NCBI RefSeq assembly: GCF_964204645.1
Contig: NC_134035.1
Location: forward strand, 510,001 to 574,000
DNA: 64,000 nucleotides
From: Tubulanus polymorphus
Taxonomy: Eukaryota; Nemertea; Palaeonemertea; Tubulaniformes; Tubulanidae
Reading direction: 5' to 3'
Of this stretch, positions 1-12,661 are shown one piece after another; the first letter of the stretch is position 1; each line of letters opens with the position of its first letter. The notes under the pieces were generated by a model. That model did no database searches. It was given only the letters and a program-made list of their open reading frames with translations, and had not been told where the DNA came from. The position numbers and the translations under genes were made by a program.

Positions 1-137
1 ACGTATTAACATTCTATCTGGTTACATCGATCATCAATTCTTGTATAAATCTTATTCTTTATATAATTGTGAACAAGCAATTTAGAGAAAAGTTCGTTCA
101 GTTGTTGAAATGCTGATTAAGATCGACATGAGGTTAT

Positions 138-2229
138 CCCGCGCTGCTTGCACCGAATAGTCGCTCGGATTTCTTCAGTTCGAGGAATTGAATAAATATA
201 AAAGTTTCCCAAATTTAGAGGGTTGTTTTTTGCTCTTTTTTAAAATCTATACACTGCGGCTATATACTGACCAGTGACACTCATAGACTGGTATTAACAT
301 TTTATCTCTAGCCTATAATCTGTGTAGTGACTGGGGAGTAGTAACTTCCGAACAACCGGGCCTGCAGCGGAGTGTGGTATAGTTCAGGTGGTTTACGACA
401 AACCGCCGGAAATCCCAAAACAGTTCGCTCTGAAAAATGAATTTGCTGGAAATGAATAAAATCCTAGGCTTGCCGTATGTCCTACCCAATCTTATAGTGC
501 TACAGATACCTAGGACTAGCGTTGGACTCCGTAGGGAGCCTTGCATTGCTAACACATAAGTCACTAGGCTCCGTTTTTACCTTCGAGCGCCTTTTCAAAA
601 AGGTCCACTTAAAAGTCCACATTTTAAGGAAACTTTTATCTATAGGGAAAGCAAACTGCCTATAAAATCGGCCACATTACAGGCCTGGCTACGATATCAA
701 TCATCTATCCATTTACTCCGGAGAATGAAGCGGAGAATTTCTCCTGCCCCCATAGGAAAATACTGCTTCCCGGAATTAAAACCACCATCGATCACCATTT
801 CTGAGGCTTAGTGCGTATTGGATTACTGAATAAGTAATACGTATGATTCAGTCTGGTGCCACATTTTCTCCTTCGAATACGCTTCATTCATTTTGCACAG
901 TTATTGACGGGGTCCAGAGGTCTATGTCTCAGATCCCCGCCTTAAGGGTCCTCTGTGATTTCTGCATTTCCTAGATTGTATTGTTAAGAATATCTCATCA
1001 ATCAGTCGCTCGGTCATTCGGTCACCAGTCATCCATTTATCCAGTCAGGCATCAGACCATATTTGTAATGAAGAGGGACCCCAAATCCATTGGCCTGAGA
1101 GACAGATTGATGATAAAACAAGGGATTTTCTGGACTTTTTCGCCTGGAGAAAGAGTACCAAACAGGTGGGGGATTTCCTTCTATATTCGGCTCGGATGTA
1201 CTCGCATACCTGTACTGGGATACCCCTCTTTCTAAAGGTTTGATTATTTCAAAAGTTAGTTTGGTTATGTGGGGCGAAAACCATTATCAGCCGAGCCCAA
1301 CTTTCGTTCGACAATGAATGGCCAAGGAATGGTTTTGGCCGTTGATGATAGTGACATTAAAAGTAAAATAATCATTCCTTAACTATAATCGAAGTTTTTT
1401 AAGGGTTAAGAGGCGCAAGTTGCGTACATATTTGAACAAAATGTGTCGCGCACGACTTAACTGGAACCATGGCCGTGACCGGGACGTGATTAGTCTATAT
1501 ATATTCTGTACATGAGTCAGATCGGCTGTCATACGAGACGCACGTAGAGTTTTGTGGGATTCAGGATATTGGATTTTTGAAACGGAAATACGCTATTTAG
1601 AACTCTCAAATTCAAAAACCACCCGTCGTATCTAGGACTAATATGCTGCAACGATCAGTATATATTTGTAGAGATTCAAGATATAGACTCTGGAGCTGCA
1701 AGTTTGGTCAGAAACGGGCGATTTCAGTCTGAGTCGACATCGTCACGGCGTTGACCATTGTGACGTCATGGTCTTTTGTCCGAATGTGAATGGCCGTGGA
1801 ATATGTTCGAATGTTTTCCTGTCACAATCGGGCGGACCGGATGGCTTAGTCGGTCGGCGACTAGCGTGTCACCGCTGTGGCCCAGGTTCGAGTCTCGGAG
1901 GAGGCGGGTCAGGATGTGGCAAGTGATCTCCGGTAAGCGGGCGAGTCGAGAGTACTGTCCTCCCTGGAATGAGGTTGCTAATGCGTGAGTCCTACAAAAT
2001 AACTGGTGTGGGGTAAATTATGTTTAATTCAGTCGTTTCTGGCTGAATTATTTATTTATCCCACAATACCGGTCCCGGCAGCGGAGTAATTCCCCCAGGG
2101 ACCTTCGACTTTTTTACAATATTAGTTTGTTATTTTAAGTTGAGTGGTGAGGGTTTGGGTCATTTTATATTTATTTAATTCCTCGAACTGAAGAAATCCA
2201 AGCGACTATTCGGTACAAGCAGCGCGCGG
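138..2229. mobile_element. 2.1-kb element with terminal inverted repeats, no transposase seen
   Basis: The segment at 138-203 (starting CCCGCGCTGC, then TTGCACCGAATAGTCGC) reappears as its reverse complement at 2163-2229 with only a few differences over about 65 bp. Together they bracket about 2.1 kb. No open reading frame inside resembles a transposase, so it is most likely a non-autonomous DNA element or a decayed one. No clear target-site duplication was found, so the outer limits are good only to a few bases. The interior contains a tRNA-derived SINE near its right end. Confidence 0.55.
1831..2105 (+). mobile_element. tRNA-derived SINE
   Basis: The head has an RNA polymerase III A box (TGGCTTAGTCGG, 1842-1853) and a near-consensus B box (GGTTCGAGTCTC, 1885-1896) at tRNA-like spacing. 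The flanks do not pair into an acceptor stem, so this is a retroposon and not a tRNA gene. The 3' body contains an inverted AT-rich hairpin around 2010-2085 (GGGGTAAATTATG paired with a CTGAATTATT...TATCCC arm). The end of the body is not sharply defined. Confidence 0.5.
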
Positions 2230-3300
2230 TGATCAATCACAGTTCTTTCTCAACTTCCATAATTTTTCACCAGATTTCAGTTAAAGTAGATGTGTACGCG
2301 GCGATGTCTGGTGAACTTGTGTATAAATTCGGATTGAAAACGACTCTATCCAATAGAGAATCACTCTCTGGAGACCTGCCATACGCTCTACTACACAATT
2401 GTGCCGCGTCACTGCACAAACCCTTAAGCAAACTTCAATATCATAAAGCAAAACTCGAAAAAAGTAAAATTGAGCCGGTATTACAGTTCAAAACCAGACT
2501 TAAATAGAAGGGAAATCTACACTAAAGTTTGTTGGAGTTTATCTAAACCATTAGCTAAAATTTCAGCATACAATTTTAGGCTAAAATCGTAGCATTCGAT
2601 ATTTCTATCTTTAACAATATGTGCCTCTATGAATAGTCGAATTAAACTCGATGACCTGTAGGCCCCATTGAAAATGTTTGGCACGAATTGAATGGTTCTT
2701 GCGGATTAGCGTCACGGACTCGGGTCTGTCACAGGAATGCGCGATCGAGCTTTCTGATTGATCCAATCCGGTCGCATCGATGATGCACCGTTGCTGATTG
2801 GTTGACGTAGGTATTAGAAGCGCGGTTCGAGCCGCCCGATGCCAGTCCGAGAACTGATGTCCAGCGATGAAGGTCACCTATAAGAGCTCTGCAACAAGGC
2901 GTGAAGAAAGTGTGGCTTCAAGCGAACAACCAACTAATAAGCGGCTGATGATGTAAGGAGAGACTGGAACGTGAAGGAATTTGTGACGCCTAGCGATTGA
3001 GAACGCAAGATGAGACTGGCGGCTGATGGTGCAGATGATCGCGGAGGAGATCCCGATACTGCTGCTGCTGTTACTGGTGTTGCTGCTGCTGTTGATGTCG
3101 GATTTCAACTACAAACAGATGACGGCTAATTTGCTGATGAAGACGAGTTGCCGAGTTGCTGTTGTCGCTGATTTCCGATGTTCTATTTCGCGCACATTCA
3201 TACATTATGAATATTGTGTCTTTTTAGGGTTAAACCGAAACCAGTTCGCTACTACTGACAACTACATGTACACACAATTCGTTTGTCGCAACGTCCTGAA
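2230..3300. other. No gene recognised; CTG/GCT-rich patches
   Basis: This stretch has several short open frames but none with recognisable protein similarity or convincing splice structure. Interrupted CTG/TTG trinucleotide runs occur at about 3055-3100, giving leucine-rich or serine/asparagine-rich shadow ORFs on the two strands. Confidence 0.5.
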
Positions 3301-3302
3301 CT

Positions 3303-3343
3303 AGTCTGCTGCTGCTACTGCTGCTGCTGCTGCTGCTGCTGCA
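3303..3343. repeat. (CTG)n microsatellite
   Basis: A nearly pure CTG/CAG trinucleotide tract of about 13 units with one CTA interruption. It does not sit inside a supported coding exon. Confidence 0.85.
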
Positions 3344-3485
3344 TTGGGAACCGCATCAACTCACATTTTGCTGTTTCGGTATCTTTACATTAAGATAAGG
3401 TAATTATATTAAACTATACCCATCCGTACATTTTGCATCTTCATTAGCTTGACGATTATCCGATTTGTTTTTCAGCTGGCAATAT

Positions 3486-4010
3486 TTGAGTGACGGCAAC
3501 ATCTTCAAACCTCGAGACGCAGACTCTACCCCGACTACAGAACCATCTTCAAACCTCGAGACGCAGACCCTACTCCGACTACAGTACCATCTTCAAACCT
3601 CGAGACGCAGACTCTACTCCGACTACAGTACCATCCTCAAACCTCGAGACGCACTCCGACTACAGTACCATCTTCAAACCTCGAGACGCAGACTCTACTC
3701 CGACTACAGAACCATCTTCAAACCTCGAGACGCAGACTCTACCCCGACTACAGAACCATCTTCAAACCTCGAGACGCAGACCCTACTCCGACTACAGTAC
3801 CATCTTCAAACCTCGAGACGCAGACTCTACTCCGACTACAGAACCATCTTCAAACCTCGAGACGCAGACTCTACTCCGACTTCAGAACCATCTCCAAACC
3901 TCGAGACGCAGACTCTACTCCGACTTCAGAACCATCTTCAAACCTCGAGACGCAGACTCTACTCCGACTACAGAACCATCTTCAAACCTCGAGACGCAGA
4001 CTCTACTCAT
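3486..4010. repeat. 44-bp minisatellite, about 12 copies
   Basis: A tandem array whose units each contain CTTCAAACCTCGAGACGCAG followed by a variable CTCTAC(T/C)CCGACTAC part. The usual period is 44 bp, with 43-45-bp variants and one 34-bp unit near 3645. Because 44 is not a multiple of three, a continuous reading frame cycles through all three phases and gives a 44-residue protein repeat. Long ORFs of 196 and 181 codons result, but there is no sign that they are genes. Confidence 0.9.
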
Positions 4011-4229
4011 TATTTCGTTTTGCCGCATGTTATAAAAAGTAACGTAAATAAATAAACGTATATATATAAAATGCTCTCTTTAATAAAATCTCTTTGTCTC
4101 GGGCACTTTGCCCCGGAAAGGACTCTCCCCTCTCACAACTTCCACTTGCCCCGGAAAGACTCTCTTACATTCAAGGAAAGGACAAAGTCAAAAAGGAAAG
4201 GACAAACGCAAAGTACAAATCAAAGGATT

Positions 4230-4430
4230 TATTCCAAATTCAAAGCAGGAATTTGTTACAGCTTGTTTGCAAAAGTAAAATTCAACATTTTATTGAAACG
4301 AACAAAATCAAAATTCAACATTTTATTTAATCAACAACCAATAAAATATTATTTAAAATACGGGATTTGAACCACCAACCACTGGTCTAGCAGTCCAGCA
4401 CCCTACCCACTACGCTATAGGGACGTACTG
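4230..4430 (-). mobile_element. tRNA-derived SINE / tRNA pseudogene
   Basis: On the minus strand, 4424-4359 reads as a tRNA-like head with a consensus A box (TAGCGTAGTGGG) and B box (GGTTCAAATCC), and a Ser-GCT-like anticodon loop (CTGCTAG). The 5' CCCTA arm has no partner after the T-arm and there is no serine-type variable arm, so it cannot be a functional tRNA. An A/T-rich body follows downstream on the minus strand, as in SINEs. Body limits are uncertain. Confidence 0.5.
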
Positions 4431-4544
4431 ACAGCCTGCAGGGGAACTCATATTTATCCATTGCTTAAGCAAATTTTATCAAAAAAATAATGCCATCTAC
4501 CGGGCGAGACAGGAACTAGTTCCTATCACAACCCGGTAGATGGT

Positions 4545-4970
4545 GGAGAATGAGACCAGAGATGAGAGATGAGATGAGTATGAGAGATGAGAATGAGAAA
4601 TGAGTATGAGATGAGGATGAAAGAGTGAGATGAGGATGAGTATGAGATGAGAGATGAGTATGAGATGAGTATGAGAGATGAGTATGAGATGAGTATGAGA
4701 GATGAGTATGAGATGAGGATGAAAGAGTGAGATGAGGATGAGTATGAGAGATGAGTATGAGAGATGAGTATGAGAGATGAGTATGAGATGAGGATGAGAG
4801 ATGAGTATGAGATGAGGATGAAAGAGTGAGATGAGGATGAGTATGAATGAGATGAGTATGAGAGATGAGTATGAGATGAGGATGAAAGAGTGAGATGAGG
4901 ATGAGTATGGGAGATGAGTATGAGAGATGAGGATGAGAGATGAGAGATGAGAGATGAGAGATGATAGAGA
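4545..4970. repeat. GA-rich (TGAGATGAG)-type minisatellite
   Basis: A long, strongly purine-biased array built from GAGATGAGTATGA and GAGATGAGGATGA words, with a higher-order variant containing AAAGAGTGAGATGAGG. The complementary strand is a continuous pyrimidine-rich ORF of Ser/Leu/Ile/His repeats, which is a by-product of the repeat and not a gene. Confidence 0.85.
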
Positions 4971-5422
4971 GAGACAGAGGATAGGATTGTATATCACCTG
5001 AACTTCTATGTTCCTCGTTGTTTTCTATCCGGCAGATTCTAGATGCCGTCAGTAGTTTTAGTTTTACAGTTTTTAGTTCAAACAGATATTTATCCCATCA
5101 GCAGCAAAGTCATCACATAGTTAGTCCTCGTGGACATAAAGTTCACTATAACTGAAGTCAAGTTCTCCCAATATTTGTTCGTTTGTTTGTTTATCCTCCC
5201 GGTGAGTTCTAACGCTGCCAACACATATTTTATCCAGTTCATCTGATGTAGTCCTGATCATCAAACACAAACGTCAATAATTCCATCCTAATGATGACAA
5301 ACATCCTAAAAGATATAAATGAAACTTTATAGATTTGAGGCAACCAATCAGTTATACACAGTGTAAGAGTTAAGTAAAGTTACTGGTGTATCAGAGAAAT
5401 GGTAGGCTACTCCCCAAAATGA

Positions 5423-6135
5423 GTGTCAGGGATCAAATATTTTTTGTCTCCGATTTTGATGAAATTCAGTATTAACATGTATTCTTGGGTGCTGATCACA
5501 AATCTGAACGAATTTTTCGGATCTGAGGCCCAGAAAATGAGAAATTCGAATTATTGGGGGACCCCCTAAATTTTCAAAAGGCCTTGGACCCCAGAGTTTT
5601 CGAGATATTCAAAATCTGATTGCAGATTTGGAATCAGCACCCCTGAAAATATAAAGGACTAAAATTTCAAGCAAATCGAAGAGATTCGGTTTTTTGGCCA
5701 AAAATGGCAAAAATCTAAGGTGTTAGTCCAGGAGTTTTTTTTCGGCGAAAAATTTTTTTTCTCTGATTCCTTCTAAGATTGGTAGGAATATGTATTCTGA
5801 GGTGTAGATTCCGGATCCGCAATCAGATTTTGAATCGGAATTCATCTTCATGGGCAAATATGGGTTTTAATGCCCAAAATATGCACCCCAAAAATGGGGT
5901 ACAAAGTCAAAATTTTTTTTTGGCCCAATTTTAATGAAACTTAGTGCAGACATCTTTTTTGGGGTGCTGATTACGAATATGGGGTTAGATTTTGGATCCG
6001 AGGCAACTAAAATGAGATATTCAGGATTTCTTGTTTTGACCCCCTTAATTTCGTCACAAATTTTGATGAAATTTGCCTGGGAAATTCGGCCCAAAATCGA
6101 ATTTTATTCAATGATCAAATATTCAATTAATTTTT
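5423..6135. repeat. Array block R, copy 1 (internally repetitive)
   Basis: The block contains four diverged internal repeats of a module: TTTTGATGAAATT, a variable part, GGGGTGCTGAT(T/C)AC, then GGATC(C/T)GAGGC. They begin near 5455, 5763, 5928 and 6060. It has no coding potential; short ORFs on both strands arise from lack of stops in the module. Confidence 0.7.
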
Positions 6136-6689
6136 AAGGTAGAAATTGATGCTCTTACTAAAAACCCTGAATTATAATTCCTGCAACACAATTACAGGCT
6201 GCTTCAAATAACCACATTGACAATTCTTATGAAATGCAGTGAACAGTGTTTACAGATAAACTGCTTTCTCATAATTGTTTTGGAAACTTATAAGAAATTC
6301 TACTCACACACTCACTAGCCCTTGTCTAGCAGTAATGGTAGTCCATCGAGTTCCACAAATCCACATACAGAGTTCCACACCTCCTGGAGTCCACCACTGA
6401 CTGTATTTTTATGAGTATCAATCCACTTATAGTCCTGTTAGTTGACTAAATAGTCCAGTTAGTTCACATATAGTCTGGTTAGTTCCCTAGTAGTCCAGTT
6501 AGTTCACTTATAGTCCGGTTAGTTGACTAGAAGTCCAGTTAGTTCACTAGTAGTCCGGAAGAAGTTCACTGAAGAAATAAAACTGTGATGAATTTCAGTT
6601 GAAGTCAACATCCAGTTTCGTGATGAAGTTTACACGACAGCCAGAAGAAAACCTGAAATATAAAATTGAAATCACATTAACAGGGAGAC

Positions 6690-7142
6690 TGACTGAGAGG
6701 TTGAGGGAGGATGGGGTGAGAGGTTGGGGAGGATGGGGTGAGAGGTTGGGGGAGGATGGGATGAGAGGTTGAGGGACAATTGGATGAGAGGTTGGGGAGG
6801 ATGGGGTGAGAGGTTGGGGAGGGTGGGTTGAGAGGTTGAGGGAAGGTGGGGTGATAGGTGGAGGAGGATGGGGTGAGAGGTTGAGGGAGGATGGGGTGAG
6901 AGGTTGGGGAGGATGGGGTGAGAGGTTGAGAGAGGATGGGGTGAGAGGTTGGGGAGGATGGGGTGAGAGGTTGGGGAGGGTGGGTTGAGAGGTTGAGGGA
7001 GGGTGGGGTGAGAGGTTGAGGGAGGATGGGGTGAGAGGTTGGGGAGGATGGGGTGAGAGGTTGAGAGAGGATGGGGTGAGAGGTTGGGGAGGATGGGGTG
7101 AGAGGTTGAGGGAGGGTGGGGTGAGACGTCGAGGGAGGATGG
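6690..7142. repeat. G-rich minisatellite M, copy 1 (longest)
   Basis: About 23-24-bp units of GAGGTTGGGGAGGATGGGGT and GAGGTTGAGGGAGGATGGGG, about 450 bp long. The minus strand is open in more than one frame (Ser/Pro/Leu/His-rich), a repeat artefact. Multiple GGG/GGGG runs within each 40-bp stretch make the plus strand a strong G-quadruplex candidate. Confidence 0.9.
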
Positions 7143-7749
7143 GTGAAAAGAGAAGCAAACACAATTACTCAGGCTTAAGCAAAAGTTTTCAGCAGTTTTC
7201 AGTCACACTGGATTAACAGATTCTCGTTTTACACAAGAGCCCAGCCTGTGGTAGTGGAAGAAAGCTGGTGTAACCTGCTGAACAAGATGTGGTGCTGGAG
7301 GAAGTTAAAGAACAGTTCATCAAGATTTGTGAAACTATCGCCTGCTGCACCATGTGCAATGCAAGCGGCTAGGGTAGTGCGGCCCGTGTAGGCTAGAAAG
7401 TGGGTTTTGAGTAAGGTCCCTGTTAGTCTAGTACCTAGCCGTCGTTCCCCAAACAACCCGGAACTCGTAGTAACAACGACTGACTGATTCAGACTAAATT
7501 TGAGTAGGTCCCGGCCTCACTGACACTGACTGTCGACGTCGTGAAGTGTCTGCGAAGTCGCTGGAGGAGTGAGGTCCCCCTAAACTGTGTGTACCTGAGG
7601 ACATGAAAATGAAATATCATGCATGAATTCTTATCTTTTTTACCAATATCAAAATTCGTACATTTAGAATCAGCGTGGCTTTAAAGTCTTTATCAATTGA
7701 GGGAATAGTTCACTGTAAATAAAGAATTAGCGATTGAATTGAGCCCGCT

Positions 7750-8434
7750 CCACAGTAAAATAGCGCGATTAATTCAATCTCGACCGTCTAGTGCTGCCGC
7801 TATGTATAACGATAGCGTGGAAAATGTGAACTAACATAATACTCGCTTGCCAGAGTCTTCGAACGGCAGGAGTGGACGAACTAATTACCGATTTGCGGGC
7901 CGGATTCCGAGGAAAATTCTCAAACTCTGAAAACTGCTCTGAAACGTTCGAACCAAACAATTTTTCTATAAGAGAATGAGCCTTTAAAGAGTTAATTTGA
8001 ATCGGGGTATTTCTAGTATGGTCTGGGAGAGAGCGACAGGTGTTTGTAAGTTCCCTGTTTATTTGCGCGTAAATAGAAGAAATATTGACATTTTGTCAAT
8101 TCTGATGATATATTATCATTAAAAAATGAAAATGAATAATTTATTCTGTATACAAATACCATATTTATTGATAAGTAAGTGAATTTTAGCTAAAAAAAAT
8201 TAAATATGTTACCTAAAAATAAGGAAATATCATACAAAATTCAGAACGTATTCATAGTATCATATTTAATCAGAATTAGACGACACACTGGTCTGTATTG
8301 TACGTAATAAAGACATTTAAATTCCGGCGGTAAATATGCGCTACTATTTTAGTTCACAGAAATTCCGCTATCGTTATTCATAGGGGCAGCACTGTACGGT
8401 AAATATCTAACTCAGCCTCGCTATCTTACTGTGG
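7750..8434. mobile_element. Foldback (inverted-repeat) element in block U, copy 1
   Basis: The left arm (7750-7860: CCACAGTAAAATAGCG, then GTGCTGCCGCTATGTATAAC, then GATAGCG and TGTGAACTAA) is the diverged reverse complement of the right arm (about 8325-8434: TTAGTTCACAGAAATTCCGC, then GGGGCAGCACTG, then CGCTATCTTACTGTGG). The arms are about 110 bp and enclose about 460 bp with no ORF of note. Architecture fits a non-autonomous foldback DNA element. Confidence 0.6.
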
Positions 8435-9020
8435 CATGCGAGCAATACAGATATTTTTCTTAGCCGAATTTCGTTGATTATCTAATACGATTCCATTGTA
8501 TATGAATAATTCGACTATCGTTTAAGGTTTTTAGAAGGGGATTCTCTTTTTAAAACGAATTTCAAACCGTTTGTGATAGAACACTTTTGTCTGCGGAATG
8601 TATTAGCATCCAGTAAAGCGCTAAGCTCACATGCCAAAGGAAGAATTTCAAGCAAATTAAATTTTATTCTCTAAAATAGTGCATTCAACTACCACTAACA
8701 CTGTAACCAGAAATAATGCTCGGAAACTATTAAAGAAGAGTAAATTTGAAGTCAAGTTCTCCCAATATTTGTTCGTTTGTTTGTTTATCCTCCCGGTGAG
8801 TTCTAACACTGCCAACACATATTTATCCAGTTCATCTGATCCTGATCATCAAACTCAAAAAGTCAATAATTCCATCCTAATGATGAGAAACATCCTAAAA
8901 GATATAAATGAAACTTAATAGATTTGAGGCCACCAAACAGTTATACACAGTGTAAGAGTTAAGTCTAGTTACCGGTATATCAGAGAAATGGCAATCTAAG
9001 GTAGGCTACTCCCCAAAATG

Positions 9021-9740
9021 AGTGTCAGGGGTCAAATATTTTTTGTCTCCGATTTTGATGAAATTCCGGTTAGACATGTATTCTGGGGTGCTGATCACAA
9101 ATCTGAACGAATTTTTCGGATCTGAGGCCCAGAAAATGAGAAATTCGAATTATTGGGGGACCCCCCTAAATTTTCAAAAGGCCTTGGACCCCAGAGTTTT
9201 CGAGATATTCAAAATCTGATTGCAGATTTGGAATCAGCACCCCTGACAATATAAATGACTGAAATTTTAAGCAAATCGAAGAGATTCGATTTTTTGGCAA
9301 AAAATGGCAAAAATCTAAGGTGTGTTAGTCCAGGAGTTTTTTTTCGGCGAAAACTTTTTTTTCTCTGATTCCTTCGAAATTTGGTAGGAATATGTATTCT
9401 GAGGTGTAGATTCCGGATCCGCAATCAGATTTTGAATCGGAATTCATCTTCATGGGCAAATAAGGGTTTTAATGCCCAAAATATGCACCCCAAAAATGGG
9501 GTACCAAGTCAAAATATTTTTTTGGCCCAATTTTAATAAAATTTAGTGCAGACATGTTTTTTGGGGTGCTGGTTACAAACATGAGGTTAGATTTAGGATC
9601 CGAGGCTCCTAAAATGAGATATTCAGGATTTTGTGTTTTGACCCCCTTAATTTCGTCACAAATTTTGATGAAATTCGCCCGCGAAATTCGGTCCAAAAAC
9701 GATTTTTATTCAATGATGTCAAATATTCAATTAATTTTTA
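9021..9740. repeat. Array block R, copy 2
   Basis: Closely matches the block at 5423, with scattered substitutions and one extra C in the CCCCCC run near 9163. It is nearly identical to the copy at 14812. Confidence 0.7.
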
Positions 9741-10237
9741 AGGTAGAAATTGATGCTCTTACTAAAAACCCTGAATTATAATTCCTGCAACACAATTACA
9801 GGCTGCTTCAAATAACCACATTGACAATTCTTATGAAATAACAGTGTTTACAGATAAACTGCTTTCTCATAATTGTTTGGGAAACTTTTAAGAAATTCTA
9901 CTCACACACTCACTAGCCCTTGTCTAGCAGTAATGGTAGTCCACCGAGTCCCACAAATCCACATACAGAGTTCAACACCTCCTGGAGTCCACCACTGACT
10001 GTTTTTTATGAGTATCAATCTAAATGGTCCTAAATGGACTAAATGGTCCGGTTAGTTCACATATAGTCGGGTTAGTTCACTAGTAGTCCGGAAGAAGTTG
10101 ACTGAAGAAGTAAAACTGTGATAAATTTCAGTTGATGTCCACCACGTCCAGTATTCGTGATGAAGTTTACACCACAGCCCGACAGAGGAAAACCTGAAAA
10201 ATAAAATTGAAATCACATTAACAGGGAGACTGACTGC

Positions 10238-10388
10238 GAGAAGTTGGGGGAGGATGGGGTGAGAGGTTGGGGGAGGATCGGGTGAGAGGTTGAGGGAGGA
10301 TAGGGCGAGAGGTTGGGGACAATGGGATGATGAGGTTGGGTGAGGTTGAGGGAGGATGGGGTGAGAGGTTGAGGGAGGATGGGTGACA
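10238..10388. repeat. G-rich minisatellite M, copy 2 (short)
   Basis: Same unit family as 6690-7142 but only about 150 bp, with a distinctive GACAATGGGATGATGAGG variant in the middle. Confidence 0.85.
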
Positions 10389-10779
10389 AGGGGAGCAAAA
10401 CAGTACAATTACTCTGACATAGTAGCCTAAAGGCTTCAGCAAAGGTTTTCAGCAGTTTTCAGTCCCCTGGTCACACTGGATTAACAGATTCTCGTTTTTC
10501 ACAAGAGCCCAGCCTGTGGCAGGGAGAAAGCCATTGTAACTAACTGGTCGAGTCAGGGCCTGGCCGGCCTCACTAGTGTGTCGTGACGTGTTTGCGAAGT
10601 CAATTGGAGTGAGGTCTCCCTGTGCGTCCCGGGCCCTGAGGACATAAAATATGATGAATTCTTATCATTTTACCCAATTCAAAAGTCGTACATTTAAAAT
10701 CATCGTGGCTTTAAAGTCTTTATCAATTGAGAGAATAGTTCACTGTAAATAAAGAATTAGCGATTGAATTGAGCCCGCT

Positions 10780-11462
10780 CCACAGTAAAAATAGTGCGAT
10801 CTAATCTTGACCATCTAGTGCTGCCCCTATGTATAACGATAGCGTGGAAAACGTGAACTAACATAATACTCGCTTGCCAGAGTCTTCGAACGGCCGTAGT
10901 GGACGAACTAATTACCGATTTGCGGGCCGGATTCCGAGGAAATTTCTCAAACTCTGAAAACTGCTCTGAAACGTCTCACCAAACAATTTTCCTATAAAAG
11001 AATAAGCCTTAAAAGAGTAAATTTGAATCGGGGTATTTCTAGTATGGTCTGGGAGAGAGCGACAGGTGTTTGTATGTTCCCTGATTATTTGCGCGCAATT
11101 AGAATATATCGAAGAAAAAATATGAACATTTTGTCAATTTTATCATTCAAAAATGTAAACGAATAAGTTATTCTGTATATAAATACTACATTCATTGATA
11201 GGTAAGTGAATTTTAGCTAAAAAGTATTAAATATGTTACCTAAAAAATTAGGAAATATCATACAAAATTCAGAACGTTTTCATAGTATCATATTCAATCA
11301 GAATTAGGCGCCACACTGGTCCGTATTGTACGTAATAAGGAAATTTAAATTCCGGCGGTAAATATGCACTACTATTTTAGTTCACAGAAATTCCGCTACC
11401 GTAATTCATAGGGGCAGCACTGTACGGTAGATATCTAACTCGGCCTCGCTATCTTACTGTGG
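10780..11462. mobile_element. Foldback element in block U, copy 2
   Basis: Same two arms as the copy at 7750, in the first half-unit. The right arm ends ACTGTGG at 11462, and the left arm has an extra A in CACAGTAAAAATAG. Confidence 0.55.
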
Positions 11463-11971
11463 AATGCGAGTAATAAATATATTTTTCTTAGCCGAATTTC
11501 GTTCAATGTTTAATACGATTCCATTGTATATGAATAATTCTACTATCGTTTAAGGTTTTTTGAAGGGGATCATCCTTTTAAAACGAATTTCAAACCATTT
11601 TTGATAGAACTCTTTTGTCAGCGGAATGTATTAGCATTCGGTAAAGCGATAGGCTCACATGCCAAAGGAAGAATTCTGAGCAAATTAAATTTTATTCTCT
11701 AAAATAGTGCATTCAACTACCACTAACACTGTAACCAGAAAAAATGCCATGTATTCTGATGGTGAAGAGTAAGAAGTGAATGGTGATAGCCCTCTGTCGG
11801 CTGAGAAATACTGTTACGCCAAACAGGAAAAAGGCTCGTGGCTCCAGTTAGTCGAGCGCGACGAGATATATTGTTTCAAATACTTGAACTTGAACTTGAA
11901 CTATATGCACCTCCAACGCCTTGCGCCTCCAACCTGAAAAATATGATGTAGTAATAGATGAAAACATTCGG

Positions 11972-12006
11972 TCATGAATTTGCAAGTCTTACTTGCAAAT
12001 TCATGA
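11972..12006. repeat. Perfect 16-bp hairpin, loop of 3
   Basis: TCATGAATTTGCAAGT, loop CTT, then the exact reverse complement ACTTGCAAATTCATGA. It lies in the V block, which is found only between half-units. Confidence 0.85.
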
Positions 12007-12661
12007 ATTCAGTCGATTCTAAAAATTTGCTTAGGAAACGACTGTAGGAGAGTCTACAGTTATTGGGCAAGCGAAGCAGACACTTGCTCGAAATATGAAA
12101 AGTTCTCCCTTTAAAACTCCTTATATCCCGGTATGACCGGTCTGTAGGAACTGCCCGAATAAAATCAAAATCTTAAATGCGAAACTCTATGCAATTCAAC
12201 AAACAAAATACAAGAAATGAACATAATATAATTTATTTTCGATAATTAAAATTGATGAATACATATTCTCATAATTGTTTTGGAAACTTATAAGAAATTC
12301 TACTCGCACACTCACCAGCCCTTGTCTAGCAGTAATGGTAGTCCACCGAGTTCCACAAATCCACATACAGAGTTCCACACTGTATTTTTATGAGTATCAA
12401 TCCACTTATAGTCCGGTTAGTTGACTAAATAGTCCAGTTAGTTCACATATAGTCTGGTTAGTTCACAAATAGTCCAGTTAGTTCACTAATAGTCCGGTTA
12501 GCTGACTAGTAGTCCAGTTAGTTCACTAGTAGTCCGGAAGAAGTTGACTGAAGAAGTAAAACTGTGATAAATTTCAGTTGAAGTCCACCACGTCGAGTAC
12601 TACACCACAGCCCGACAGAGGAAAACCTGAAATATAAAATTGAAATCACATTAACAGGAAG

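Noticed and set aside
4359-4424. Functional tRNA-Ser(GCT) gene on the minus strand
   Set aside because: The A and B boxes and anticodon loop are good, but the acceptor stem has no 3' partner and the serine variable arm is missing. Kept as a SINE or pseudogene.
4497-4997. 166-codon Ser/Leu/His ORF
   Set aside because: It is the complement of the GA-rich minisatellite and has no start context, splicing or domain.
6595-7216. Long proline/serine-rich ORFs (also near 10052, 12518, 15961, 18259)
   Set aside because: They are translations of the G-rich minisatellite, open in several frames at once and differing between array copies by repeat number.
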